From Micromonospora chersina (GTDB lineage Bacteria > Actinomycetota > Actinomycetes > Mycobacteriales > Micromonosporaceae), in contig NZ_FMIB01000002.1 in NCBI RefSeq assembly GCF_900091475.1, forward strand, positions 3,410,001-3,474,000: a DNA stretch of 64,000 bases. The letters run 5' to 3'. A program made the position numbers and the translations under genes. Of this stretch, positions 55,128 to 64,000 are shown one piece after another (position 1 is the first letter of the stretch; every line of letters starts with the position of its first letter). The notes beneath the pieces are model-generated. The model was given only the letters and a program-made list of their open reading frames with translations, was not told the origin of the DNA and searched no databases.

Positions 55128-56242
55128 AGGCGCTGTTGCGCCGCGTTGTTAGCACAGCGACTGGACTTGCAGCAACGATTCTTATCGCGCCAAGCCCGTC
55201 TACCGCCGATTTGGGCACAGAAACTCAATGGCACCTCGAATATCTGAAGGTAAGGGAAGCACATGCCATAACCGAGGGCGCTGGAGTTGTAGTTGCCGTG
55301 CCCGACAGTGGAGTAGATTCGCATCCCGACTTACGGAAGAACCTCCTATCTGGAGTCGACGTAATTTCAGGAGGAGTTGGGAACGGCCAGCGTGACGAGG
55401 ATGGGCATGGCACCGGGATGGCCGGGTTAATCGCCGCCCATGGCCACGGCGCTGGGGAGGGAGCCCTTGGCATCGCACCGAGGGCAAAAATAATGCCTAT
55501 TTACGCGTCGCCACCTCACGAAGATGGAAGCTCAGAGGCACTCGCCGAGAGCGTTGAGATTGCAGTATCGCGCCACGTTGGTGTAATCAGCATATCCGCC
55601 GCCGGCGGGGCGGATGCACGGCTTCAACGAGCTATCAGAACCGCGCTGCAATCAGACATCATCGTTGTAGCCGGAGCTGGCAATACAACGAGGTCATCAC
55701 TCGTGGGCTATCCCGCTAGTGAACCGGGCGTTATCGCAGTCGGGGGTGTCGACAGACGCGGGAACCACGCGGCTGTCTCCGTCAGCGGTCCAGAGATCGA
55801 CGTGGTGGCGCCGGCGGTGGACATCTACAGCACTGGGCTCAACGGCGGTTATCGCGTCGGCACCGGTACCTCCGATGCCACCGCGATCGTCGCCGGAGCT
55901 GCCGCCTTGATCCGTTCCAAGTATCCCGATCTCCCCGCGCAGGAGGTCGCTCACCGCCTGACCGCCACCGCGATCGACAAGGGCCCACCAGGCCGCGACG
56001 ACGAGTACGGCTACGGCGTCATCGACCTCGTCGCGGCCCTCACCGCCGACGTCCCTCCGCTCGGCTTCGAATCGCCGTCGGTAACGGCGCCCGCCTCGAC
56101 GGCGGCCCACGGCAGCAGCGGCGACAACTCGACGGCCCGCGGCCTGGCCACGTTGGGCGTGCTGCTCGCGGCGGGCGGCGGTTATCTGGTCTGGCGCCGG
56201 CGTCGACGTGCCGGCGACCCGCCGCCGCGGATCAGCCGGTAG
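55124..56242 (+). CDS. Mycosin-like subtilase (S8), membrane anchored
   Basis: 372 residues. Signal peptide (about 1-28), catalytic Asp61 (VPDSGVDSHPDL), His95 (GHGTGMAGLI), Asn187 (GAGNTT) and Ser250 (GTSDATAIVAGAAAL), C-terminal span (about 340-357) followed by RRRRR: mycosin architecture, the protease of type VII systems. Ser motif is GTSDA rather than GTSFA. GTG 55124 overlaps the PPE-like stop (GTGA). No eccB-E genes accompany it here. Composition changes from AT-richer to normal at about 55,740, inside the gene. Confidence 0.9.
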   Translation: MKALLRRVVSTATGLAATILIAPSPSTADLGTETQWHLEYLKVREAHAITEGAGVVVAVPDSGVDSHPDLRKNLLSGVDVISGGVGNGQRDEDGHGTGMAGLIAAHGHGAGEGALGIAPRAKIMPIYASPPHEDGSSEALAESVEIAVSRHVGVISISAAGGADARLQRAIRTALQSDIIVVAGAGNTTRSSLVGYPASEPGVIAVGGVDRRGNHAAVSVSGPEIDVVAPAVDIYSTGLNGGYRVGTGTSDATAIVAGAAALIRSKYPDLPAQEVAHRLTATAIDKGPPGRDDEYGYGVIDLVAALTADVPPLGFESPSVTAPASTAAHGSSGDNSTARGLATLGVLLAAGGGYLVWRRRRRAGDPPPRISR

Positions 56243-56245
56243 CGT
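56240..56245 (+). promoter_or_regulatory. -10 box TAGCGT of maf
   Basis: Overlaps the mycosin stop codon (tag 56240-56242) and ends 7 nt before GTG 56253. Confidence 0.55.
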
Positions 56246-56252
56246 CGGTGGG

Positions 56253-56909
56253 GTGTTGACCTCCGTGCCGCTGCGCCTCGTGCTCGCCTCGCAGAGTCCC
56301 GCCCGCCGCAAGCTGCTCCAGGGCGCCGGGATCGAACCCGACGTGCTGGTGAGCGGCGTGGACGAGTCGCAGGTGGTCAGCGATCGGGCCGAGGATCTGT
56401 GCCTGGAGCTGGCCCGGCTGAAGGCGCAGGCGGTGCTGGGCCGGCTGCGTCCCAACCCGGACGAGCGGACGCTGGTGCTGGGCTGTGATTCGGTGCTGGC
56501 GTTCGACGGGGAGATTCTCGGCAAGCCGACCGACGCGGCGGACGCCACCCGGCGGTGGGAGCGGATGCGTGGGCGCAGCGGGGTGCTGCACACCGGCCAC
56601 TGTCTGATCGACGTGGTGCACGAGTCCCGCGCGGAGGCGGTGGCCTCGACGACGGTGCACTTCGCCGACATCAGCGACGCGGAGATCGCCGCGTACGTGG
56701 CGACGGGTGAGCCGCTGGCGGTTGCCGGGGCGTTCACCATCGACGGGCTGGGCGGGGCGTTCCTGACCGGCATCGAGGGCGACCCGGGCACCGTGGTGGG
56801 GCTCTCCCTGCCGCTGCTGCGCGGTCTCCTCGCCGAGTTGGGGCTGAACATCACCGACCTGTGGACGAAGGTCGCGCCCGGGGGCCAGGAGATCGAGCAT
56901 CTCGGCTAA
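56253..56909 (+). CDS. maf: Maf-family nucleotide pyrophosphatase
   Basis: 218 residues. LVLASQSPARRKLLQGAGI at the N-terminus, GCDSVLAFDGEILGKPTDAADA, and EGDPGTVVGLSLP near the end are Maf signatures; the family hydrolyses non-canonical NTPs to limit misincorporation and affects septum formation. GTG 56253 begins at a leaderless-type box; longer in-frame starts lie inside the mycosin gene. Conserved neighbour of accE and accA in actinobacteria. Confidence 0.95.
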   Translation: MLTSVPLRLVLASQSPARRKLLQGAGIEPDVLVSGVDESQVVSDRAEDLCLELARLKAQAVLGRLRPNPDERTLVLGCDSVLAFDGEILGKPTDAADATRRWERMRGRSGVLHTGHCLIDVVHESRAEAVASTTVHFADISDAEIAAYVATGEPLAVAGAFTIDGLGGAFLTGIEGDPGTVVGLSLPLLRGLLAELGLNITDLWTKVAPGGQEIEHLG

Positions 56910-56912
56910 CGT
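56907..56912 (+). promoter_or_regulatory. -10 box TAACGT of the O-methyltransferase gene
   Basis: Overlaps the maf stop codon (taa) and ends 6 nt before ATG 56919. Confidence 0.55.
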
Positions 56913-56918
56913 CCGATC

Positions 56919-57572
56919 ATGAGCACGAAGCCGTTGCCGCTGACCCCGGAACTGCACGCGTACCTCGTGGCGCACGGATCCGCCCCCGACGAGATCGTCC
57001 GGGAGCTGGCCGAGGAGACCCGCGCCGCCCTTCCCGCCCAGGCGGACATGCAGGTCGCGCCGGAGCAGGCCGCGTTCCTGACCTTCCTGACCCGGCTGCT
57101 CGGCGTGCGGCAGGCGGTGGAGGTGGGCACGTTCACCGGGCTCTCCTCGCTGGCCATCGCCCGGGGCCTGGCCGAGGGCGGCCGTCTGACCTGCTTCGAC
57201 ATCTCGGAGGAGTACACGGGCGTGGCCCGGCGCTACTGGACCCGGGCCGGCGTGCAGGACCGGATCGAGCTGCGGATCGGTCCGGCCGCGGAGACGCTGC
57301 GCCAGTTGCCGCAGGAGCGCTACCTGGACCTGGCGTTCATCGACGCCGACAAGGTCGGCTACCCGGTCTACTGGGACGAGCTGGTGCCCCGGATGCGCCC
57401 GGGCGCGGTGATCGCCGTGGACAACACGCTCCGCGGCGGTCGGGTGCTCGCCCCGCAGAACGCCGACGACCGCGCCATCGCCGCCTTCAACGACGAGATC
57501 CTCGCCGACGTCCGCGTCGAGGTCGTCATGCTGCCCATCGCCGACGGCGTGACCCTGGCCCGGGTGCTCTGA
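56919..57572 (+). CDS. Class I SAM O-methyltransferase (family 3)
   Basis: 217 residues. SAM-binding VEVGTFTGLSSLAIARGL, CFDISEEY, and the metal-binding triad region FIDADKVGYPVYWDELVPRMRPGAVIAVDNTLRGG, as in cation-dependent catechol-type methyltransferases (CCoAOMT-like). Substrate unknown, probably a catechol or hydroxylated small molecule. Ten bases after maf, but with its own -10 box. Confidence 0.93.
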   Translation: MSTKPLPLTPELHAYLVAHGSAPDEIVRELAEETRAALPAQADMQVAPEQAAFLTFLTRLLGVRQAVEVGTFTGLSSLAIARGLAEGGRLTCFDISEEYTGVARRYWTRAGVQDRIELRIGPAAETLRQLPQERYLDLAFIDADKVGYPVYWDELVPRMRPGAVIAVDNTLRGGRVLAPQNADDRAIAAFNDEILADVRVEVVMLPIADGVTLARVL

Positions 57573-57662
57573 ACCACTACGCCGAGGTGGCGGTGCCCGC
57601 CTGCGCCGGACACGCCCGTCGGACCGGGGAGCCGGCGAGCGGAGACGGACCAAGCACGCCGG

Positions 57663-58934
57663 TCAGGCGGCGGCCGAAACCGGGGTGCGGTCGTCGCCGG
57701 GTGCGGGCAGGCGCAGGGCGCGGCCGAGGCGCACGGTGAGCAGCATGGCCGCGGCGATGAAGCCCGGCAGGAGCAGGAAGGCCAGGTGCGGGCCGACGCC
57801 GTCGGCCACCCACCCGAGCGCGACCGGCGCGATCCCGAAACCCACACCCATCGAGTACGACGCCCAGCCGGCCGCCTTGTCGGCGGCCGGCCCGGCCGCG
57901 GCGAGGGCGATGGAGATCGCCAGGGGGTAGTGCAGGGCGTTGCCGAGCCCGAGCACGACCAGGCCGGTGACGGCCAGCCAGCCGACCGGAGCCGACCAGA
58001 ACAGCGCGAACCCGGCCAGGGAGACGGTGAGCGCGGCGAGCAGCAGCGGCACCGGCCGCCAGCGCAGCGCGAGCCGGCCGCCGGCCAGCCGGCCCACGAA
58101 CATGCCGCAGACGATCGCCGCGACGGCCGCCGAGGCTCCGCCGGCGCCGAGCCCGGCGTGGGTACGGAGCACGTCGGCGGTCCAGAGCGACAGGCAGACC
58201 TCGATCGAGCCGGTGACCGACATCAGCACCCAGGCGATCCAGTACGCCCGCGGCAGCCCCGCACGTTGCCGGGAATCCTGGACAGTTTCCGTTCGAGACG
58301 AACGGTGAGTGTCCAAGATCGGCCGCGCCGGCCCAGCAGGGACGCCGGTAGCCGCGACAGCGGGGGCGGCCTTCGGTAGGCGTACCCGGAAGGTCAGGGC
58401 GGCGAGGGCGACAAGCGTGATGAGCCCGACCTCGACGGCCATCACCGGCCGCCAGCCGAGCCCGGCGTCCACGGTCGCGCCGATGACCAGCGGCGCGAGG
58501 ATGCCCATGCCGGCGCAGGCGGCGTTGGCCTCGCTGAGCGCGGCCGGCGCGCCGGGCCCGTGGTGGGCGGTGAGCACGACGTTGATTCCGCTGATCACCA
58601 TCATGCCGAAGGTGGCGATGACCGCGACGGCGGCGATGGTGGCGGGCAGCGGGCGGAGCAGGCCGAGGGCGGTGACGCCGGCGGCCACGCCGGCCAGCCC
58701 GAGCCAGATGGCGGGGCCGCGGCCGAGGCGGCGGGCGGCCGGCGCGAACAGCGCGCCGCCGGCCAGCGCGCCGACCGCGATGCCGGTGCTGTGCAGGCCG
58801 GCGACGGCGGCGCTGGTGCCCTGTTCGTCCCGGAGCAGCGGTACGACGGGGCCGAACCCGTAGAGGAAGAAGCCCCACAGTCCCAGCTGGGAGTAGGTCA
58901 GCCAGGTCGTCCGGTCACGGGTGAGGCGGGGCAC
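57663..58934 (-). CDS. MFS transporter with palindrome-derived loop
   Basis: 423 residues, about twelve spans (GLWGFFLYGFGPVVPLLRDEQG at the start, AAGWASYSMGVGFGIAPVALGW late). The central cytoplasmic loop (about residues 195-225) contains TGVPAGPARPILDTHRSSRTETVQDSRQRA, encoded partly by an imperfect 48-nt palindrome (58273-58320); in-frame insertion without breaking the transporter is likely. GTG 58934, TAGCGT box at 58942-58947. Substrate unknown. Confidence 0.88.
   Translation of the reverse strand: MPRLTRDRTTWLTYSQLGLWGFFLYGFGPVVPLLRDEQGTSAAVAGLHSTGIAVGALAGGALFAPAARRLGRGPAIWLGLAGVAAGVTALGLLRPLPATIAAVAVIATFGMMVISGINVVLTAHHGPGAPAALSEANAACAGMGILAPLVIGATVDAGLGWRPVMAVEVGLITLVALAALTFRVRLPKAAPAVAATGVPAGPARPILDTHRSSRTETVQDSRQRAGLPRAYWIAWVLMSVTGSIEVCLSLWTADVLRTHAGLGAGGASAAVAAIVCGMFVGRLAGGRLALRWRPVPLLLAALTVSLAGFALFWSAPVGWLAVTGLVVLGLGNALHYPLAISIALAAAGPAADKAAGWASYSMGVGFGIAPVALGWVADGVGPHLAFLLLPGFIAAAMLLTVRLGRALRLPAPGDDRTPVSAAA
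58273..58320. repeat. Palindromic element, type D, inside the MFS coding sequence
   Basis: Arms gaatcctggacagtttccg... and ...cggtgagtgtccaagatc around a short centre (aga): identical at tggaca and ccgttcg with a few mismatches between. Reads through in frame in the transporter's central loop. Confidence 0.6.
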
Positions 58935-58941
58935 TGGCCTT

Positions 58942-58947
58942 ACGCTA
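58942..58947 (-). promoter_or_regulatory. -10 box TAGCGT of the MFS gene
   Basis: Minus-strand TAGCGT ending 7 nt before GTG 58934. Confidence 0.5.
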
Positions 58948-58998
58948 CGCGCGCACGGCCGGCGCCCCGCCCCGGATGAGAGGCAGCTCTCGTCCTGC

Positions 58999-59754
58999 TC
59001 AGCGGACGCTGCGGGCGAACTGCCGGGCGGCCCAGACCACCCCGGCGACGGCGAGCACCGCGACGATGGTCAGCCCCTGCCAGACCTTGTCGTTGCCCAG
59101 GTCGCCGGCGAAGAGCGCCCGGGTGCCGTCGACCGCCCAGGAGAACGGGTTCCAGTCGGCGATGCCCTGGAGCCAGCCGGGGGCGAAGGTCAGCGGCAGC
59201 AGGATGCCGGAGAGCAGCAGCACCGGCTGGGCCACGGTGTTCATGAGCGGGGCCAGCGCGTCCTCGCTCTTGACCTTGAGCGCCACGCCGTACGAGACGG
59301 CCGAGGTCATGAGCGCGATGAGGGCCAGCATCAGGTACGCGAGCAGCAGGTCGCCGATGAAGACGCGCAGGTCGAACAGGAGCGCGAGCAGCGTGATGAT
59401 CACTGCCTGCACGATCAGCGAGACGACGTCCCGCAGCGAGCGGCCGAGCAGCAGGGCGAGCCGGCTGACCGGGGTGACCCGGGACCGTTCGATCACCCCG
59501 GCGCGCAGCTCGGCGATCAGGCCGAAGCCCTGGAACAGGCCACCGAAGATGGCCAGCAGCACCAGCAGGCCGGGCACGAAGATCTTGTACGCGGCGGCCT
59601 GGGTCGGCGCGTTCAGCGCCGGCTTGAGCAGCGGGGCGAAGAGCAGCAGGTACATCACCGGCTGGAAGACGCCGACGAAGACCCAGACGGGGTTGCGCAG
59701 CAGCAGCTGGATCTGGCGCTGGAAGATCAGCCAGGTGTCGCGGGCGAGTTTCAT
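58999..59754 (-). CDS. ABC-2 type exporter permease (DrrB-like)
   Basis: 251 residues, six spans, ABC2_membrane domain: TWLIFQRQIQLLLRNPVWVFVGVFQPVMYLLLF, ELRAGVIERSRVTPVSRLALLLGRSL, and SGILLPLTFAPGWLQGIADWNPFSWAVDGTRALF. Permease half of a drug or lipid exporter. ATG 59754 lies 17 bp after the ATPase stop; the pair is an operon. The 64-bp gap after it to the MFS start (divergent? same strand) holds no strong terminator. Confidence 0.92.
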   Translation of the reverse strand: MKLARDTWLIFQRQIQLLLRNPVWVFVGVFQPVMYLLLFAPLLKPALNAPTQAAAYKIFVPGLLVLLAIFGGLFQGFGLIAELRAGVIERSRVTPVSRLALLLGRSLRDVVSLIVQAVIITLLALLFDLRVFIGDLLLAYLMLALIALMTSAVSYGVALKVKSEDALAPLMNTVAQPVLLLSGILLPLTFAPGWLQGIADWNPFSWAVDGTRALFAGDLGNDKVWQGLTIVAVLAVAGVVWAARQFARSVR

Positions 59755-59771
59755 GACAGTTCTCCGGATGG

Positions 59772-60731
<960 letters not shown>

Positions 60732-60834
60732 GTCTGCTCCTGGTCCTCCGGGCCGGACGCGACCGGCCGTCGATGGTCCGCGAGGACGCACGGCTCCCCC
60801 ACGGCTCGCGCAGAGACTAACGCGATATAGCTCT

Positions 60835-60853
60835 TGTGGTCAACGTTGATTAT
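60835..60853. promoter_or_regulatory. Candidate PadR2 operator, site 1
   Basis: TGTGGTCAACGTTGATTAT (19 nt), overlapping the padR2 stop; matches site 2 at about 14 of 19 positions in the inverted orientation. Contains the GTCAAC-GTTGA core. Upstream of the ABC exporter. Confidence 0.6.
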
Positions 60854-61464
60854 TCCGCGTCGGGAGCGCCGTCCCGCCAGCCCGACCACCCCTCGGCCTG
60901 CTCCAGCCCAGCAGGCAGGTACGACACTCCGGACTCGATCCGCTCGGCGATCCGCTCGCACCAGCCAATCTCCGCCTCGGCCCGGGCCAGCCACAGTTCG
61001 AACATCCAGCCGACGTGCACCGGCTTGCGGTTGCGGACCCAGTCCGAGTCCAGCGAGGCGCGCATCGACTCGACGCCCGCCCGCAGGAGGTTCGCCCGGT
61101 TGCGCAGGGCCGCCGCCGCCTCGTCGCGAGGCATGGCGGGCAGGAACGAGAAGGCCGCCACGAACGGGTCCGGCGGCTCGTTGAGCTGCCACCACTGCGC
61201 CCGCAGCAGGGTCTCGAACTCCTCCTCGCCCTTCGCCGTCACCTCGTACGTGGTGCGGGCGGGGCGGGCGCCGACCTGCTCGACGGAGACCGTCCGGAGC
61301 AGTCCCTCGTCGGTGAGCTTGCGCAGCGCGTGGTAGATCGAACCGGGCTGCACGTTGGCCCACTTGTCCGCGCTCCAACTGAGCAGCTCACGGCGCACGT
61401 CGTAGCCGTGCACCGGCTGCATCCACCTGACCAGGCCGAGAATCATCATCCGCGTTGCCGACAC
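60850..61464 (-). CDS. PadR-family transcriptional regulator (PadR2)
   Basis: 204 residues. Winged helix: ATRMMILGLVRWMQPVHGYDVRRELLSWSADKWANVQPGSIYHALRKLTDEGLL and TTYEVTAKGEEEF; helical C-domain with WLARAEAEIGWCERIAERIE. GTG 61464 starts at a leaderless-type -10 box and gives the family N-terminus; an ATG-type start 15 nt later is possible. Adjacent to the drrAB-like exporter; operators in its own promoter and before the exporter suggest autoregulation plus control of efflux. Confidence 0.92.
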   Translation of the reverse strand: MSATRMMILGLVRWMQPVHGYDVRRELLSWSADKWANVQPGSIYHALRKLTDEGLLRTVSVEQVGARPARTTYEVTAKGEEEFETLLRAQWWQLNEPPDPFVAAFSFLPAMPRDEAAAALRNRANLLRAGVESMRASLDSDWVRNRKPVHVGWMFELWLARAEAEIGWCERIAERIESGVSYLPAGLEQAEGWSGWRDGAPDAE

Positions 61465-61470
61465 CGGGCA

Positions 61471-61495
61471 AGCGTAATAGCCAAATTTGACTACA
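61471..61495 (-). promoter_or_regulatory. padR2 promoter with operator site 2
   Basis: Minus-strand -10 TACGCT (61471-61476) ends 6 nt before GTG 61464; atagccaaatttgactaca (61477-61495) directly upstream resembles site 1 (TGTRGTCAANNTTGRYTAT) and would cover the -35. Confidence 0.6.
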
Positions 61496-61580
61496 GTGCG
61501 GCATCCCACACTGAGCGATCGTTAGGGCCGAATCCCCGGCCGATACACTCCCGGCAACGACCTCGGGAGGAGCCACCAAG

Positions 61581-63329
61581 GTGCGCAAGGTACTCATCGC
61601 CAACCGCGGCGAGATCGCCGTCCGCGTCATCCGCGCCTGCCGCGACGCCGGCCTGGCGAGCGTCGCCGTCTACGCGGACTCCGACCGGGACGCCCTGCAC
61701 GCCACCCTCGCCGACGAGGCGTACGCCCTGGGCGGCGACACCGCGGCCGACAGCTACCTGCGGATCGACAAGCTGATCGACGTGGCCGCGCGGGCCGGCG
61801 CCGACGCGGTGCATCCCGGCTACGGCTTCCTCTCCGAGAACGCCGACTTCGCCCAGGCGGTCATCGACGCCGGGCTGACCTGGATCGGTCCCACCCCGCA
61901 GGCCATCCGCGACCTGGGCGACAAGGTGACCGCCCGGCACATCGCCCAGCGGGCCGGCGCGCCACTGGTCCCCGGCACGCCGGACCCGGTCGGCAACGCC
62001 GACGAGGTGATGGCCTTCGCCGTCGACCACGGGCTGCCGGTCGCCATCAAGGCGGCGTTCGGCGGCGGCGGGCGCGGCCTCAAGGTGGCCCGCACCATGG
62101 AGGAGATCCCGCACCTGTTCGAGTCGGCCACCCGCGAGGCGGTCGCCGCGTTCGGCCGGGGCGAGTGCTTCGTCGAGCGCTACCTGGACAAGCCCCGCCA
62201 CGTCGAGGCGCAGGTGCTGGCCGACCAGCACGGCAACGTCATCGTGGTGGGCACCCGGGACTGCTCGCTCCAGCGCCGGCACCAGAAGCTGGTCGAGGAG
62301 GCCCCGGCGCCGTTCCTCACCGAGGCCCAGCGCCGGCAGATCCACGACAGCGCCAAGGCGATCTGCCGGGAGGCCGGCTACCACGGCGCCGGCACCGTGG
62401 AATACCTGGTCGGCGCGGACGGCACCATCTCCTTCCTGGAGGTCAACACCCGGCTCCAGGTCGAGCACCCGGTCACCGAGGAGACCTCCGGCATCGACCT
62501 GGTCCGCGAGCAGTTCCGCATCGCCGACGGTGAGAAGCTGCGGTTCACCGAGGACCCGGCCCCGCGCGGGCACTCGATCGAGTTCCGGATCAACGGCGAG
62601 GACCCGGGCCGCAACTTCCTGCCCGCCCCGGGCACCATCACCGCGCTGCGGCTGCCCACCGGGCCGGGCGTGCGGGTGGACACGGGCGTCGCGGCCGGCG
62701 ACGTGATCGGCGGCAACTTCGACTCGCTGCTGGCCAAGGTGATCATCAGTGGGGAGACCCGCACCGAGGCGCTGGAGCGGGCGCGCCGCGCGCTGGACGA
62801 GATGGTCGTCGAGGGCATGGCGACGGCGCTGCCCTTCCACCGCCTGGTGGTGCGCGACGAGGCGTTCACCGCCGAGCCGTTCACCGTGCACACCCGGTGG
62901 ATCGAGACCGAGTGGGACAACACCGTCCCGGCCTTCACCGCCGCCGGCGCCGCCGAGGGCCCGGCCGAGCGCGAGACCGTCGTGGTCGAGGTGGGCGGCA
63001 AGCGGCTGGAGGTCACCCTCCCGGCCGGCCTCGGCGCGGGTACGGCGGCAGCCGCGCCCGCCGCGAAGAAGCCGGCCCGCCGGGGCGGCGGCGCCAAGGC
63101 CGGCGCGGCGGCCGGCGGCGACACGCTCGCCTCGCCCATGCAGGGCACCATCGTCAAGATCGCCGTGGCGGACGGGGACACCGTCGCCGAGGGCGACCTC
63201 GTGGTGGTCCTGGAGGCCATGAAGATGGAGCAGCCCCTGCACGCCCACAAGGCCGGCACGGTGAGCGGCCTGTCGGCGGAGGTCGGTGCCGTGATCACGG
63301 CCGGCGCGGCGATCTGCACCATCGCCTGA
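61581..63329 (+). CDS. accA: Acyl-CoA carboxylase alpha subunit (biotin carboxylase + BCCP)
   Basis: 582 residues. Biotin carboxylase domain from the N-terminus ([46 protein letters not shown]), a linker rich in Ala/Lys, and a C-terminal BCCP domain with [12 protein letters not shown], biotinylated Lys548. AccA3 type of actinobacteria, shared by several AccD partners, modified by BirA at 42593. A TACACT box near 61542 and cctcgggagg site give a leadered mRNA; GTG 61581. A candidate terminator lies at 63339-63386. Confidence 0.97.
   Translation: MRKVLIANRGEIAVRVIRACRDAGLASVAVYADSDRDALHATLADEAYALGGDTAADSYLRIDKLIDVAARAGADAVHPGYGFLSENADFAQAVIDAGLTWIGPTPQAIRDLGDKVTARHIAQRAGAPLVPGTPDPVGNADEVMAFAVDHGLPVAIKAAFGGGGRGLKVARTMEEIPHLFESATREAVAAFGRGECFVERYLDKPRHVEAQVLADQHGNVIVVGTRDCSLQRRHQKLVEEAPAPFLTEAQRRQIHDSAKAICREAGYHGAGTVEYLVGADGTISFLEVNTRLQVEHPVTEETSGIDLVREQFRIADGEKLRFTEDPAPRGHSIEFRINGEDPGRNFLPAPGTITALRLPTGPGVRVDTGVAAGDVIGGNFDSLLAKVIISGETRTEALERARRALDEMVVEGMATALPFHRLVVRDEAFTAEPFTVHTRWIETEWDNTVPAFTAAGAAEGPAERETVVVEVGGKRLEVTLPAGLGAGTAAAAPAAKKPARRGGGAKAGAAAGGDTLASPMQGTIVKIAVADGDTVAEGDLVVVLEAMKMEQPLHAHKAGTVSGLSAEVGAVITAGAAICTIA

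Positions 63330-64000
<671 letters not shown>

Overview
High-GC actinobacterial chromosome. I place it in or near the Micromonosporaceae (Micromonospora/Salinispora type) from codon bias, frequent GTG starts, GTP-type PEP carboxykinase, class II FBPase (glpX), the AccE subunit and intergenic palindromes; this is inference and no 16S gene is present. About 60 protein genes are supported. No tRNA, rRNA, CRISPR array, transposase, integrase or replication origin was seen. Most of the window is core chromosome.

Layout. 1-4253: a lipoprotein with a probable SurA_N fold (cut by the window edge) and mfd. 4420-9526: accessory enzymes, including a cyclase-family hydrolase, a PadR regulator divergent from a FAD monooxygenase, an S66 carboxypeptidase and a membrane protein. 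9650-18514: ppc, a Gly/Asp-repeat protein, rmuC, a giant secreted subtilase and a lipoprotein. 18556-35962: a block whose order (ispH, xseA-xseB, DUF4245, glpX, phoH2, short cis-prenyltransferase) follows the mycobacterial Rv1110-Rv1086 segment, interrupted by two tandem LppX-like lipoproteins, a DMT transporter, a TetR/NAD-epimerase pair, a ferredoxin-NADP reductase, a rhomboid protease, a transglycosylase, a small unknown operon facing an XRE regulator, and otsB. 35994-41841: a geranylgeranyl-reductase-like gene upstream of the prenyltransferase, a membrane protein, pckG and two GtrA genes.

41137-63329: the acyl-CoA carboxylase region. Its backbone GtrA, PH-domain protein, birA, accD, accE, maf, accA has the order of Rv3277-Rv3285, but it is interrupted. 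Between accD and accE lie about 7.8 kb (SigE-type sigma factor with an overlapping membrane partner, panE-like gene, M50-like protease, GH25 lysozyme, SH3-like secreted protein, Ser/Thr kinase). Between accE and maf lie 3 kb carrying a translationally coupled trio: a helical small protein, a PPE/WXG-like protein with a low-complexity tail, and a mycosin-like subtilase. It looks like a type VII secretion satellite without its secretion core, and it is the most system-like candidate here. Between maf and accA are a methyltransferase, an MFS transporter and a PadR-regulated ABC exporter. The window ends inside a guaB1-type gene.

Regulation. Many genes have a TANNNT box ending 6-7 nt before the start codon, indicating leaderless transcription; this fixed several starts. 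Candidate operators are described for two PadR, one TetR and one XRE regulator, with a CRP-like site before the transglycosylase. Several perfect hairpins mark gene ends. Palindromic elements of about 50-60 bp occur between genes, one family twice, and one palindrome lies inside the MFS reading frame.
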